In this document: positions 1-10,262 of the stretch, piece after piece | How the letters are laid out: each line of letters starts with the position of its first letter | Numbering within the stretch: position 1 is the stretch's first letter | DNA from: Paramecium sonneborni | Taxonomy: Eukaryota > Ciliophora > Oligohymenophorea > Peniculida > Parameciidae | Direction of reading: 5' to 3' | Assembly: GCA_905182985.1 (NCBI GenBank) | Contig: CAJJDN010000131.1 | Span: forward strand, 274,480-338,479 | DNA length: 64,000 nucleotides | The notes under the pieces: generated by a model | Seen by the model: only the letters and a program-made list of their open reading frames with translations | What the model was told of the DNA's origin: nothing | The model's database searches: none | Translations under genes and position numbers: made by a program

Positions 1-125
1 GCCACCTGTTTGGTTTCATCATTTTTTTTAAAACCTCTATAAACAGTACCAAAGGCACCATTTCCTAGCTTCTTATTGACTATAATGTATTTATCAATTT
101 ATTTAGTAGTCCATTCTTCAGACAT
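1..125 (-). CDS. Protein kinase, N-terminal fragment
   Basis: Only the first 41 codons are inside the window; the gene continues past position 1. The start is the ATG at 125-123. The translation begins MSEEWTTKQIDKYIIVNKKL and runs into GNGAFGTVYRG, the glycine-rich ATP-binding loop (GxGxFGxVY) of eukaryotic protein kinases. The hydrophobic run just before the loop is typical of the first beta strand of the kinase fold. TAA is read as Gln. The catalytic loop and activation segment are outside the window, so the subfamily cannot be given. The gene is divergent from nothing nearby: the next gene (277-1105) lies on the same strand. Confidence 0.85.
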
Positions 126-276
126 TAATTTGTATATAAATAATATTAGATTTTAAGGTTTAATATTGTAAATAAGTAATAAGTTTAGTGGATTGGAATA
201 AGAATTTAATATAAGATGATTAATAAATAAATAAGATGTATTTATTATACTGTATTGATATTAATCTACTCAATAA

Positions 277-1105
277 TCAGATCATTCTTTTGGCAAGATC
301 ATTAATAAGATCTTCTCTATTTCCCCAATCTCCTTAATTAATGAATGATCTTCTCTTAGCAATAAATCCTCCTCTTGGTCCTCTTAATTTAAATGCCCTA
401 TTAAATTAATAAATATAAATTAATTACCATAAAAATCTATTTGCTTCTTTGAAATGAGGTCCAACAGTTGTAATTTCATGTATAAGATCTTCAATTCCAT
501 GAATATTAAATTTTCCAAGTGATTCATCAATAATTGTATTATTTGTTAATGGAATTCTTTAACCATTAACTTTGGCATATCCTCTCTTGTAAATCAAATT
601 CTTAATGACTGTTCTTGATGGATATCCATAAGTGATATAGGGTTCTACTTTTCTAATCATTTCAATAGTTGCTTTGTTAATTCTAACAAATGCAGCATAA
701 TGCAATTGTCTTAATTTTAAAAGTCTAAGAGTTTGTCTTACTTATGGATTCAACGTGTTGATACTAATATAAATATTTATAATATTATATACCCTCTAAT
801 TCTTATTACAAGCATCAATTTTGCTTCAGCTGGAACATAGAATCCATTCTCAGTCTTTGCCTTACGAATGTTATCAATTAAACTCTTTTCTGTTGCTTTG
901 TATTCTGCTTCATAAGCTTAAGCATTCTTTTCTAATTATGCTCTTCTTGTTTTATTCTAACCCAATCTTTCAGCTCTTCTTTTTACTACAAGATCTCTTA
1001 ATTTTGAATCTCTTTATGTTTTCTTAACAACACTCTCTGGCACCTTTTATCTAAAATTATTTTAATTGTATACTCCACTTAAATTTAAGCTTTCTTTTAA
1101 GACAT
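277..1105 (-). CDS. RPL7: 60S ribosomal protein L7 (uL30 family)
   Basis: Component of the large cytosolic ribosomal subunit. Three introns (1051-1073, 23 nt; 764-792, 29 nt; 398-427, 30 nt) leave 747 nt, or 248 residues, the usual eukaryotic L7 length. The basic N-terminus reads [20 protein letters not shown]. Next come a charged helix (AERLGQNKTRRAQLEK) and the family core, with [36 protein letters not shown] and [20 protein letters not shown]. After that are [20 protein letters not shown] and the C-terminus [18 protein letters not shown] followed by TGA. The isoleucine-rich RIRGINxLxP segment is the hallmark of uL30. Introns all have GT...TAG ends. This gene gives the best internal proof of the TAA/TAG=Gln code in the window. 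Identification is firm. Confidence 0.97.
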
Positions 1106-1228
1106 TTTAAAGAATATTTAAAATCTTTAATTTTAAAAATGAAAATCACCTTTAATTTATGACAATTAATTTTTATAAATAGAGACTTCTTTTCAAAACA
1201 TATTAAAACAGAATAAATCATATCTTAC

Positions 1229-2505
1229 TCATGTTTATTAACACTTTCCAAACAAATTTTCTAATACTTTATATGGTCCTCTTTGATCAATAAAAGTATT
1301 CAATTTTAAATTACTTTTATTGTATTCTCTTACATCTATTGTTCCTATCATATTCTTAAGATATTTTTCTAAATCTAACAATTCTTTATCCTCCTTATTA
1401 TCATAAAATGGAATTATCGGAATACCATTATCTAATTACCAAGCATAAGAATAAGAAGCATTATCAATTAAAGCTACCTTATTTAATGGTCGATTTGTAT
1501 TATCACAGTATATTTTCAAATCTTTAGTGTATAATTAATTATTTGTGAGAGTACAACTATCACGAAATAAACGATGACTTATTATATTCTACTCTGGATC
1601 TAAATAATTACAAACCTAATCATATTATTATTCTTACTTTTTCAGCATAACAACTATGAGAAGCTGTAAAAATTATTATTTCAAAACTTTTTGATAAATT
1701 TTTTAATAATTCTTTTGCGTAAGGACGAACATTTATACCAGCTTTAACTGTTTAAGACTTTGAAACGTTTATATCTAAAATCACATCACAAGGCATGGAT
1801 GGATTTTCATTACAATGCACTAATGTTTCATCCAAATCAAAAAAGAGTGTTATTTATTCTACTTTTATATTTATTTCAATTACATTAACACTTTTTTGTC
1901 AACTTATTTGATCTATTATAATCATTATTATTTTGTGCAAAAAATCGATGATTTAGTCCTTAATAAGTTTAATGAAAATGTTCTCTGTATATTCGAGAGA
2001 AGTAATCTGATCCATTGTTGTCAAATGCTTTTTACAATTTACTTAAATAATAAATTTCTATTCTTCTGTTTTGACTTTATGATCTAGGTTTCGAAGATGA
2101 TGGACTCTAAATTTAAAATGGTGATATTCGAGATTAAGGAGTTAAGGAATAAGGTTTTAATTGAGATGGAATTTCAATAGTTGGATTAATTGCTAACATC
2201 TTCTTTTTAAAAGGGGTTTAAGCAATCTTAGATTCTACTCTTGTTACCAATTTATTAAGTAACATTTCTGTATCAATTTATTTTTGAATTCTCTTTTCTT
2301 TGATCTTATTTTTTAATGCATCATTATTTAATAAATGAGCTTATCCATAATCTGGGGCTTTTTATTAACTCATAAACATTCCAATTGGAGAATCAGAATG
2401 CTTACTAGATAAAGGAAATATTTTATTCTTTTTTAAATCCAAAATTTGAGAACTAGTAAATCTTCCATGTCTTGACATTTTAGACCCATTTCTTGTTAAA
2501 CTCAT
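1229..2505 (-). CDS. SCP/FCP1-type (NIF/HAD) protein phosphatase
   Basis: Predicted 410-residue protein with two 22-nt introns (1862-1883 and 1616-1637). The C-terminal half is an FCP1-homology HAD phosphatase domain. The nucleophile motif appears as FFDLDETLVH (DxDxT). It is followed by INVRPYAKELLKNL, the threonine motif in IIIFTASHSCYAEKV, LFRDSCT, and the distal KVALIDNASYSYAWQLDNGI with IPIIPFYDN. In animals and yeast this family dephosphorylates serine in proteins such as the RNA polymerase II CTD. The actual substrate here is unknown. The N-terminal ~200 residues are basic, Ser/Gln-rich and low-complexity, probably a regulatory or targeting tail. The usual VxNxxxS motif is altered to LIDNASYS, as in many SCP-like members. 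The start ATG at 2505 gives the longest frame. Confidence 0.9.
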
Positions 2506-2993
2506 TATTATTATATAATTCAAATAATTCAGTAATTAATCCATGAAATATAAAACAGAATAAATATTTAATTATTAATACTTAGTATTCACTCTTTACA
2601 TTTAAGATAAACTATTCCATCCTTCTGTATACAGTAACATGTATTTATTTAAGACCTTAAATTATTTTATATTTTTTATAATTAAAATCTAACATTTGTT
2701 AATGAATTACATTTAATTCTAACTTAATGAAATAAATTACAAAAGTAATTACATCATGAATAAAATTCTTGTTCCTATTAAGAAGTTCAAAAAAGTAATA
2801 AGTTATTACTTGTTATTCATTTTTATTTTAAACTTCATTTTGAAAATAAAACTTTTATTTGAGTAATACACAAATTTAATTTCTATACAAAGTATTTAAT
2901 TGATTCATAATATGTAAATAAAGTTTGGATTAATAAAAGTTAATCTTTTGATTAGTTTTTGTTTTTATATAAAATAATTGAATTACAATAAAA

Positions 2994-3844
2994 ATGGGAT
3001 GTGTAACAAACAAAGAATAGGACATAAAGCAATTTAATATAAAATTACCTGATTCATGTACTTTAGGAAAATATTTAAGATAATCATACAACAATATAAA
3101 CAGAAGCAGATCTACCTGATTCTTAAGATTAATTCTTATAAATTGGGATGCAAGTATGTAGTCTAGGTGATTTTCTTCCTAAAGTTTATGAAGTATATAA
3201 TGAACTTGGAGAATTATTCTAAAATATTTAAGGCCAGTATTTGCTTATGCCGGATCAAAGCATATATTTTGGATAAATAGTTAATGGTCAAAGACAAGGT
3301 ATTGGAAAATAACATTGGCCAAAAGAAGGGAATTTATTGGAAGGGTATCGATATTAATAATATACCTTAGGACTTGGATTGATAATTAATTGAATGGAAG
3401 GGCTAGAATGATATATCCTAATGGAGATTAGTAAATAATAAATATTATAGTAGTTTTGTAGGTAATTTTCTAAATAATATTGCAAATGGATTGGGAAAAT
3501 TTGTCAATTCTAAAAAATAAGTGAGTGGATTTTGGTTGAATAATAAATTGACTGGAGAGGGTACTGAAATTAGAAAAAATGGAACTATTTATAAAGGATA
3601 GTTTAGTGAAGGTAAAATTTAAGGTATTGGACAATTTGAATATGCTAATAAATGTATATACAGAGGGAATGTTTGTAAAGGAAAAATGCATGGAAAAGGA
3701 GAATTAATTTTCAATGATAACACAAGATACATAGGAGAATTTAAGTCTAATTGTATTTAAGGAAGAGGCAATTATGAAGCTACTGTTTCAATTGCAGGAT
3801 GGGTAATTTATATTCATTTACTTATAGTTTCATTCCAAATTTGA
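2994..3844 (+). CDS. MORN-repeat protein, possible N-myristoylation
   Basis: Predicted 260 residues after removing introns 3058-3079 (22 nt), 3345-3370 (26 nt) and 3431-3450 (20 nt). The first residues are MGCVTNKEQD; a Gly2/Cys3 start of this type is a common myristoylation/palmitoylation signal, which would place the protein on a membrane. From about residue 95 there are MORN-like units of about 23 residues: IYFGQIVNGQRQGIGKQ, LEGTWIDNQLNGRARMIYPN, YSFVGNFLNNIANGLGKF, YKGQFSEGKIQGIGQFEY, YRGNVCKGKMHGKGELIF and YIGEFKSNCIQGRGNYEA. In other eukaryotes such repeats act as scaffolds that bind phospholipid or join membranes to cytoskeleton. The last 15 residues are hydrophobic and could instead reflect an unrecognised terminal intron. 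Confidence 0.85.
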
Positions 3845-4912
3845 AAATTAAACTTTATTTATTTATTTTTTTCATTCTGAAACACCAGTGCTTCTTGATA
3901 GTTAAAATTGTACTCTTATTGAAAAAAAATTAGAACAATTTTTTGATTGATTTAAATTATTTATCTTTCCTTTTAGTATTATTTTAATATAATTAATTAT
4001 TTTATATATATATATATATAAAAGAATAAATAATATATTAATTATCTAATTATTGTAAAAATTAGTAGATAAAGACAGATTTGAATTTATTTATTAATAA
4101 AAATTATTTTAAAGATTGAAATACGATTTTAAAGAAAAGATATCTTAATTTTAATTACTTTTTTTATGAATATAACAATATAGTTTTTATGATTTTAAAT
4201 AATTAGATAAAAATCATAAGAATATCCATTTATTTATTAGTTTGACCAGAAATTATGAATCATTGAAAATAATATTTAGTAATTTTACTAAATTAAATTA
4301 AAAAGATAGGTTATAAGCTTTAAATCAGTTTTTATGTAAAATAAATTAAATATTCTGGTAAATTATTCATAAAAATTAAAAAAAGCGAATTGATTTGTTG
4401 AAAATATAGAACAATCGAAAAATTATTTTTTTGTTAATTTTGCCCATTGGAATATTAGAGAATTATTGCTATTGTTGTTAAGAAGATGGATAAAAATATT
4501 TTCAGAAGCAATGTCATCTATTATATTTATTCTTCAAGTTATATGCTGAAAATATTGAACTAATAAGGTGTCAAATATAAAAGTTTTTAATGTAAATGAT
4601 GGTAAATCAAACAATCTTAATTACAAATAAAGAGTAGTATTCAAATAAATAAGATTGATACTAGTTCTATATTTTGCCTATAATAAATATATTTGCGCAA
4701 TTGATTCTGAGTCATTTATAGAAATTAAGAATAATTGAAAATAAAATATCTTATATGAAACAATAATTATTTATCTTCTTTTATTTTATTTTATTAAAGA
4801 TCAAATCAATTGAATTACAAATAGTAAATAAATAAAAATATAGAAGGAAAATTAGATTTATGACAACATTAATGTTTTATAAAAAAATGTTATAATCTTG
4901 TTAATTTTATTA
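3845..4912. other. Intergenic, no gene seen
   Basis: About 1.07 kb of very AT-rich sequence with frequent TGA in all frames. A short TA dinucleotide run lies near 4005-4020. I found no convincing frame, RNA gene or repeat. Confidence 0.5.
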
Positions 4913-6068
4913 ATGAAACAATAAACTCATTAAAGTAATGTGTTATAATTAGCAGCTTAGAGTTCAGAAAGGATTCAAAAGTACATAAATTCTAATCATA
5001 ATTCTAGCTTTGTAAAAAGTATGAGTGTTAATATAATAAGGTATTAAAAGTGGAAGTATTCCATTATTGAATCCAGAATTACATGAATTTGTAAATCGGA
5101 CACATGATCCTAATCCTCCTATTTATAATAAAAGATATAAGCTTGGTAAAATAAGAGCATAAGAAGCTTAAGATGAATTTAATAATGGTCATCTTAAGGC
5201 TGATCCATATAATAATTTACCTAAAAATATGAGAGATGAAATATAAGCTGCTGAAAAAATGCCTATGAGATATGGTAAGAACCCAAGAACAGAAAATGAA
5301 AGACTTTAAGAAAAACTGGAAAATTCATCAATTATAGATCATTCATGCAGAAATGTAACTATGATATCAAAACCAAATTGGAAAGCTACAATCAAATAAA
5401 GATGGATGAGTCAAGAGACCTTTAAGTCATAATCTGCAAATTTTAAATCAAAATATGCTTGGAATACTATTCCTTATCGTCATCCAGAAGATAACAATAT
5501 TTATCTTGAATCAGATATTTCTTAAATTGAATTCAAAAAATTACGACCAGAAGTCTTAGAAAAATAAGGAAAGTTACCATTTAATCCTGTTATTAAGAAA
5601 AATCCATATACTATTTATTCAACAAGCATACGTACATATAAATAAGATGAAGCATATGGTATATAAGAAAAAACTATGTTCTCGAAAAATTCTTAATTAA
5701 AACATTATAAAAGTGCTCTAGTTTCAACTAAATCTGTAGATCATATTATGCCTTACAATCATAGTAATAATATTTAAGCAATTAAAAATATTTTTCCGAA
5801 TGCTGAAAAATAATATCTCAAATCTACAGAATAACTTGGAGGAGAATTAACTTAAAAATTATAAATTTCATAAAAAGACGAATTTCAAAAACTTCGTCAA
5901 GATTAACCTTCTCCAATTCATGAATATCCTTAACCAGATGATTTTAATAATACTCATTTCGAAAAGACTAATTTTCCTATTAGATAAATTCATAAACCAT
6001 TTAAACCTTATACTTAAGATGAAGCCAAATAAATTGTTGATAAATATTTTATCAAATCAAATTTTTGA
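4913..6068 (+). CDS. Conserved-looking protein of unknown function, 377 aa
   Basis: One 22-nt intron (5019-5040) splits the gene after codon 35; without it the frame breaks, with it 1134 nt remain (378 codons including TGA). The start MKQQTHQSNVLQLAAQSSER was chosen because only this frame joins the main exon in phase. The main exon is a soluble, Asn/Lys/Pro-rich protein with short proline motifs such as NRTHDPNPPIYNKRYKLGK, DPYNNLPKNMRDEIQAAEKM, YAWNTIPYRHPEDNNIYLE and EYPQPDDFNNTHFEKTNFPI. There is no signal peptide or membrane segment. Scattered aromatic/proline motifs of this kind occur in extended proteins that wrap microtubules, but that is only an impression. I do not recognise the family. 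Confidence 0.8.
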
Positions 6069-6706
6069 GTATAATTATTATGTTTAAAATATTCACTCTC
6101 TCATTTTATAATTATATGATATATTTTTTTAATTTTTGTATAATTTTTATACATAATTATGGATTAAATATAGTCTAATATATTAAGGATTCTAATTTAT
6201 TCAATAACAAATAATATTTATTCTATGAATACCTATAAATTGTTTTTTGAATCTTCTAAGCTCTATAACCTCGAAATTGTTTTTTTTATTTTTTTTCCTT
6301 TTTGATTTTTCTTATAGTAATTTCTATGATGGAAAATTAAAAAAAATAATATAAAATATGAAACTTTTTCTATTTTCTTAGTTATTTATTCATTAGCCAA
6401 CTATCTTAGTTAATATTATAAATGTTTGCTTATTATGGGAACAAATTAAATAAGAAAAGTAAAAATTGTGAGCTAGTTAATTTCTAATATATATATACTT
6501 CCACATCGGTTTGAAATTTTATAACCTAATATTTAGAATATTTTTTTCTAAACCAATTAAGTTTTTAGTTTACCAGAAAATACTAAATTATAAATATAAT
6601 AAAATTAGTTATATTGATATATATAAATCAATAGAATAAAATATTCTATTCTATTAATTAAATTATTTCCATTTAAGTTTAAAGGAGAGAATAAATAAAA
6701 TAATTA
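6069..6706. other. Intergenic, no gene seen
   Basis: About 640 bp, AT-rich, with poly-T runs near 6270-6310 and a TA run near 6490. It should contain the promoter of the following gene, but no specific element can be named. Confidence 0.5.
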
Positions 6707-7324
6707 ATGTAGAGAGAATTTTCTAATTCTTAAGGCTCACAAATTAATAGTCGTAAAGAAAAAGAAATTTAGAAAAATTCAGAGATGATTTAGAAATAAT
6801 CTTATCAACAAGCATAACTCTAAGATTAAGCTTTAATCTAATATTATATTTTTGAAGATTATTAAAATTTATTAAACCTAATATACTCTTTAAAGATCGT
6901 GTAGGAATATTTTTAAAATGATCCAAATAACAAAATGGTGACTTTATCTAGAAATAAAGTAATTGCTTAACTTAATCTCTCTAACACAATTCATCATGAT
7001 ATATCATAAACCTACAAAGACTAGAATTATAAAATATTTATCAAAAACCAAAAAGAAAAAGTTAAGGAATTGCTTAAAAAACTTCCTGAAGACATTTAAA
7101 ATTAATAATATCTGCAAATGTATCAATAGAATAGTTTATCTGAAAATGTTAAATGTGATTATACACCACTCGAAAAACTTGATATTAATTTGAATTTTAA
7201 TGAACATTCTGTAGCTAAAGTTTTGTAATCAATACAAATTGTAGATGAAAAAATCAATTAAATAACAACATAAAATCATTATCAAATTGAAAATGATGAT
7301 TTTTAAGATAAAGCAAAGTATTGA
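6707..7324 (+). CDS. Gln-rich protein of unknown function, 205 aa
   Basis: A single uninterrupted exon of 206 codons ending in TGA. It begins MQREFSNSQGSQINSRKEKE. A Gln-rich stretch (SYQQAQLQDQALIQYY) is followed by a helical hydrophobic segment (IFEDYQNLLNLIYSLKIVQE). Lysine-rich helices (NQKEKVKELLKKLPEDIQNQ) and an acidic tail (YQIENDDFQDKAKY) complete it. No signal peptide or membrane segment is visible. Many Gln positions are TAA/TAG, and mixed CAA/TAA/TAG usage over a long frame without TGA supports coding. The family is not recognised. It runs in the same direction as the 4913-6068 gene. Confidence 0.7.
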
Positions 7325-7704
7325 ATAAAAATATTAATAGAAAGTATTAGATTTTTACCCTATAAAAATTAGAAGCTAATTTTTCTTAAAAAAAAAAAGG
7401 AAAATAATCTATTAGGAGTAAATCAGCATAAAATAATCAAACCAAAATTAAATAAGATTATTAAAACAGCAATATCTAAGTTTAACATCAAAAAGAAAAG
7501 CCAAAAAAAATTAAGGATTGTATAAACTTGGCTGAGTTTTGATGATAATTATTCAATTATGATATTTTTACAAATTATTATAAAAAATAATTATGATGTT
7601 ACTATAAAATATAATAATAAGTATAGTTTTCATTAATGAATAAGATTTTCACTTAAATTACTAAAACTGTTTTATGAAAATTTTTTTTATTTTTAAATAA
7701 ATGT
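7325..7704. other. Intergenic, no gene seen
   Basis: About 380 bp of AT-rich DNA between convergent genes. No coding frame or RNA gene is apparent. Confidence 0.45.
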
Positions 7705-7949
7705 ATTAAAATGATATAACAGCTGCATTTAAAAATTAAAGGAGAACTGATTAATTTTTTCATTAAATATAGAATTTAGAATATCCTAAATCAGCGAGAT
7801 TTAATATTGAATTCATAAATAGATGATTAATAACTGGCTTAAAACTAATTTTTTTAGTATCAAAGAGCTAAGATTTATGGATTCATTAAAATATAATTAA
7901 GTTTTCCCATAAAAATATGTATGATTTTATTTTTTAAATACCAAATTTA

Positions 7950-8965
7950 TCATTTTGATATTTCAATTTTAGAATTATTCAATCCAATAATTATGTGTAG
8001 TTTTTAAGTAATATCAATTTTTAGACTTAAAATATTTTTTTAATTTAAATTTTGCCATATTATTTTTTTTTATTTTGAGTCTACTTCTATTAGTATTTCA
8101 TCATCTTTTGAAAATCCAAATTATTTATTAGTATAGTTCTCAGATTTTGAAATATGTGAGTAAATTTAGCCTTCATTATTAACTAAATAAGTTCTAAATT
8201 TAAATAAATAATTCACCCATGATTATCACTATAAAAATCAGGTAATGCTTTCTTTAAATTTAAGAATTATTTATGACAAAGCCCAAGAACTATCCATTTA
8301 CATTATAAAATTTTAAAAATATATTTCTATTAGTTCATAACATTAATTTCTGGCTCTAAGATTATAAATCCTATCTTATTAGTAAAATTTTCAATTTTAT
8401 TTCCATCAATAACAATATTTATAGATTTAAATTTATCTGATTCAGAGAATTTCCAATTTTTATTTAAAGATACTTCTACAGAAGGTTAAATAATTTATTA
8501 TTTTTAAGAAGGAAGATTTAATTCTGCGATTTAAGACTTTTTTAACTTATTGATATCAGATTAAATAGTTGATACTTTCTTAGCCAATTCTTATAATTAA
8601 GGAATCAATTTTTATCCAAAATATTTTAATTATATTAATTTATCGATGAGAACATTTAATCCTTAAAAACTCAATGAAGAAAAATCTTCTTATTCTTGAA
8701 AATTAAATTTGTTAATATATTCACCAAGGGATTCTTAAAAGTTTCTTATTTGCTGAAAATAATCTCTTGCTTTATCAATAGTTTCTAATGATGATTTAAG
8801 CATCTCTATTAATTTCGAATTATCTAAAATATCAGCAGAATGATTATTATGATCATTTTTTTAGCATTCAAAGCAACAAGGCTTTTTATGTTAACAATTT
8901 ATTTATGTGCAAAACCCAACTATAATTTTATCATGTATTTGGCATTAAAGTTAAATTTAATCCAT
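7950..8965 (-). CDS. B-box-like zinc finger / coiled-coil / SPRY-like protein (copy 1)
   Basis: Predicted 330 residues; a 23-nt intron (8194-8216) is needed to reach the C-terminal domain. The N-terminus has a Cys/His cluster of B-box type: MDQIQLQCQIHDKIIVGFCT, then CQHKKPCCFECQKNDHNNHS. A coiled-coil follows (residues ~55-170, e.g. LQELAKKVSTIQSDINKLKK). The last ~140 residues resemble a SPRY/B30.2-type beta sandwich: WIVLGLCHKQ, GTYLVNNEGQIYSHISKSEN and FGFSKDDEILIEVDSKQKKI. This order recalls TRIM proteins without the RING finger. The partner is unknown. The same gene appears again at 9224-10239 because of the assembly duplication. Confidence 0.75.
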
Positions 8966-9223
8966 TATTATAAATATNATTAAAATGATATAACAGCTGC
9001 ATTTAAAAATTAAAGGAGAACTGATTAATTTTTTCATTAAATATAGAATTTAGAATATCCTAAATCAGCGAGATTTAATATTGAATTCATAAATAGATGA
9101 TTAATAACTGGCTTAAAACTAATTTTTTTAGTATCAAAGAGCTAAGATTTATGGATTCATTAAAATATAATTAAGTTTTCCCATAAAAATATGTATGATT
9201 TTATTTTTTAAATACCAAATTTA

Positions 9224-10239
9224 TCATTTTGATATTTCAATTTTAGAATTATTCAATCCAATAATTATGTGTAGTTTTTAAGTAATATCAATTTTTAGAC
9301 TTAAAATATTTTTTTAATTTAAATTTTGCCATATTATTTTTTTTTATTTTGAGTCTACTTCTATTAGTATTTCATCATCTTTTGAAAATCCAAATTATTT
9401 ATTAGTATAGTTCTCAGATTTTGAAATATGTGAGTAAATTTAGCCTTCATTATTAACTAAATAAGTTCTAAATTTAAATAAATAATTCACCCATGATTAT
9501 CACTATAAAAATCAGGTAATGCTTTCTTTAAATTTAAGAATTATTTATGACAAAGCCCAAGAACTATCCATTTACATTATAAAATTTTAAAAATATATTT
9601 CTATTAGTTCATAACATTAATTTCTGGCTCTAAGATTATAAATCCTATCTTATTAGTAAAATTTTCAATTTTATTTCCATCAATAACAATATTTATAGAT
9701 TTAAATTTATCTGATTCAGAGAATTTCCAATTTTTATTTAAAGATACTTCTACAGAAGGTTAAATAATTTATTATTTTTAAGAAGGAAGATTTAATTCTG
9801 CGATTTAAGACTTTTTTAACTTATTGATATCAGATTAAATAGTTGATACTTTCTTAGCCAATTCTTATAATTAAGGAATCAATTTTTATCCAAAATATTT
9901 TAATTATATTAATTTATCGATGAGAACATTTAATCCTTAAAAACTCAATGAAGAAAAATCTTCTTATTCTTGAAAATTAAATTTGTTAATATATTCACCA
10001 AGGGATTCTTAAAAGTTTCTTATTTGCTGAAAATAATCTCTTGCTTTATCAATAGTTTCTAATGATGATTTAAGCATCTCTATTAATTTCGAATTATCTA
10101 AAATATCAGCAGAATGATTATTATGATCATTTTTTTAGCATTCAAAGCAACAAGGCTTTTTATGTTAACAATTTATTTATGTGCAAAACCCAACTATAAT
10201 TTTATCATGTATTTGGCATTAAAGTTAAATTTAATCCAT
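9224..10239 (-). CDS. Same B-box-like / SPRY-like gene, duplicate copy from assembly
   Basis: Identical, as far as I compared, to 7950-8965 shifted by 1274 bp, with the 23-nt intron at 9468-9490. In a corrected assembly only one of the two should remain. This copy keeps the natural upstream neighbour: its ATG (10239) faces the ATG of the TPR gene (10263) across only 23 bp. Confidence 0.7.
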
Positions 10240-10262
10240 TATTATAAATATATAAATTTCTG

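Larger units (their letters stand above)
7705..10251. repeat. Direct 1273-bp duplication split by one N (likely assembly artefact)
   Basis: Copy 1 is 7705-8977 and copy 2 is 8979-10251, with a single N at 8978 exactly between them (offset 1274). Wherever I compared the copies, including all intron bases and intergenic poly-T runs, they are identical. A real old duplication would differ in AT-rich noncoding sequence. The single N at the seam suggests two contigs with overlapping ends joined without merging. The duplicated block contains one complete gene, so a gene count from this window is inflated by one. Confidence 0.9.

Noticed and set aside
821..1027. Short plus-strand frame opposite the L7 gene
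   Set aside because: It is the antisense of ribosomal protein L7 and only appears open under the standard code.
7705..10251. Tandem gene duplication or mobile element
   Set aside because: Apparent full identity including spacers, the N exactly at the seam and two further identical seams in the window indicate assembly overlap. No terminal repeats or transposase were seen.
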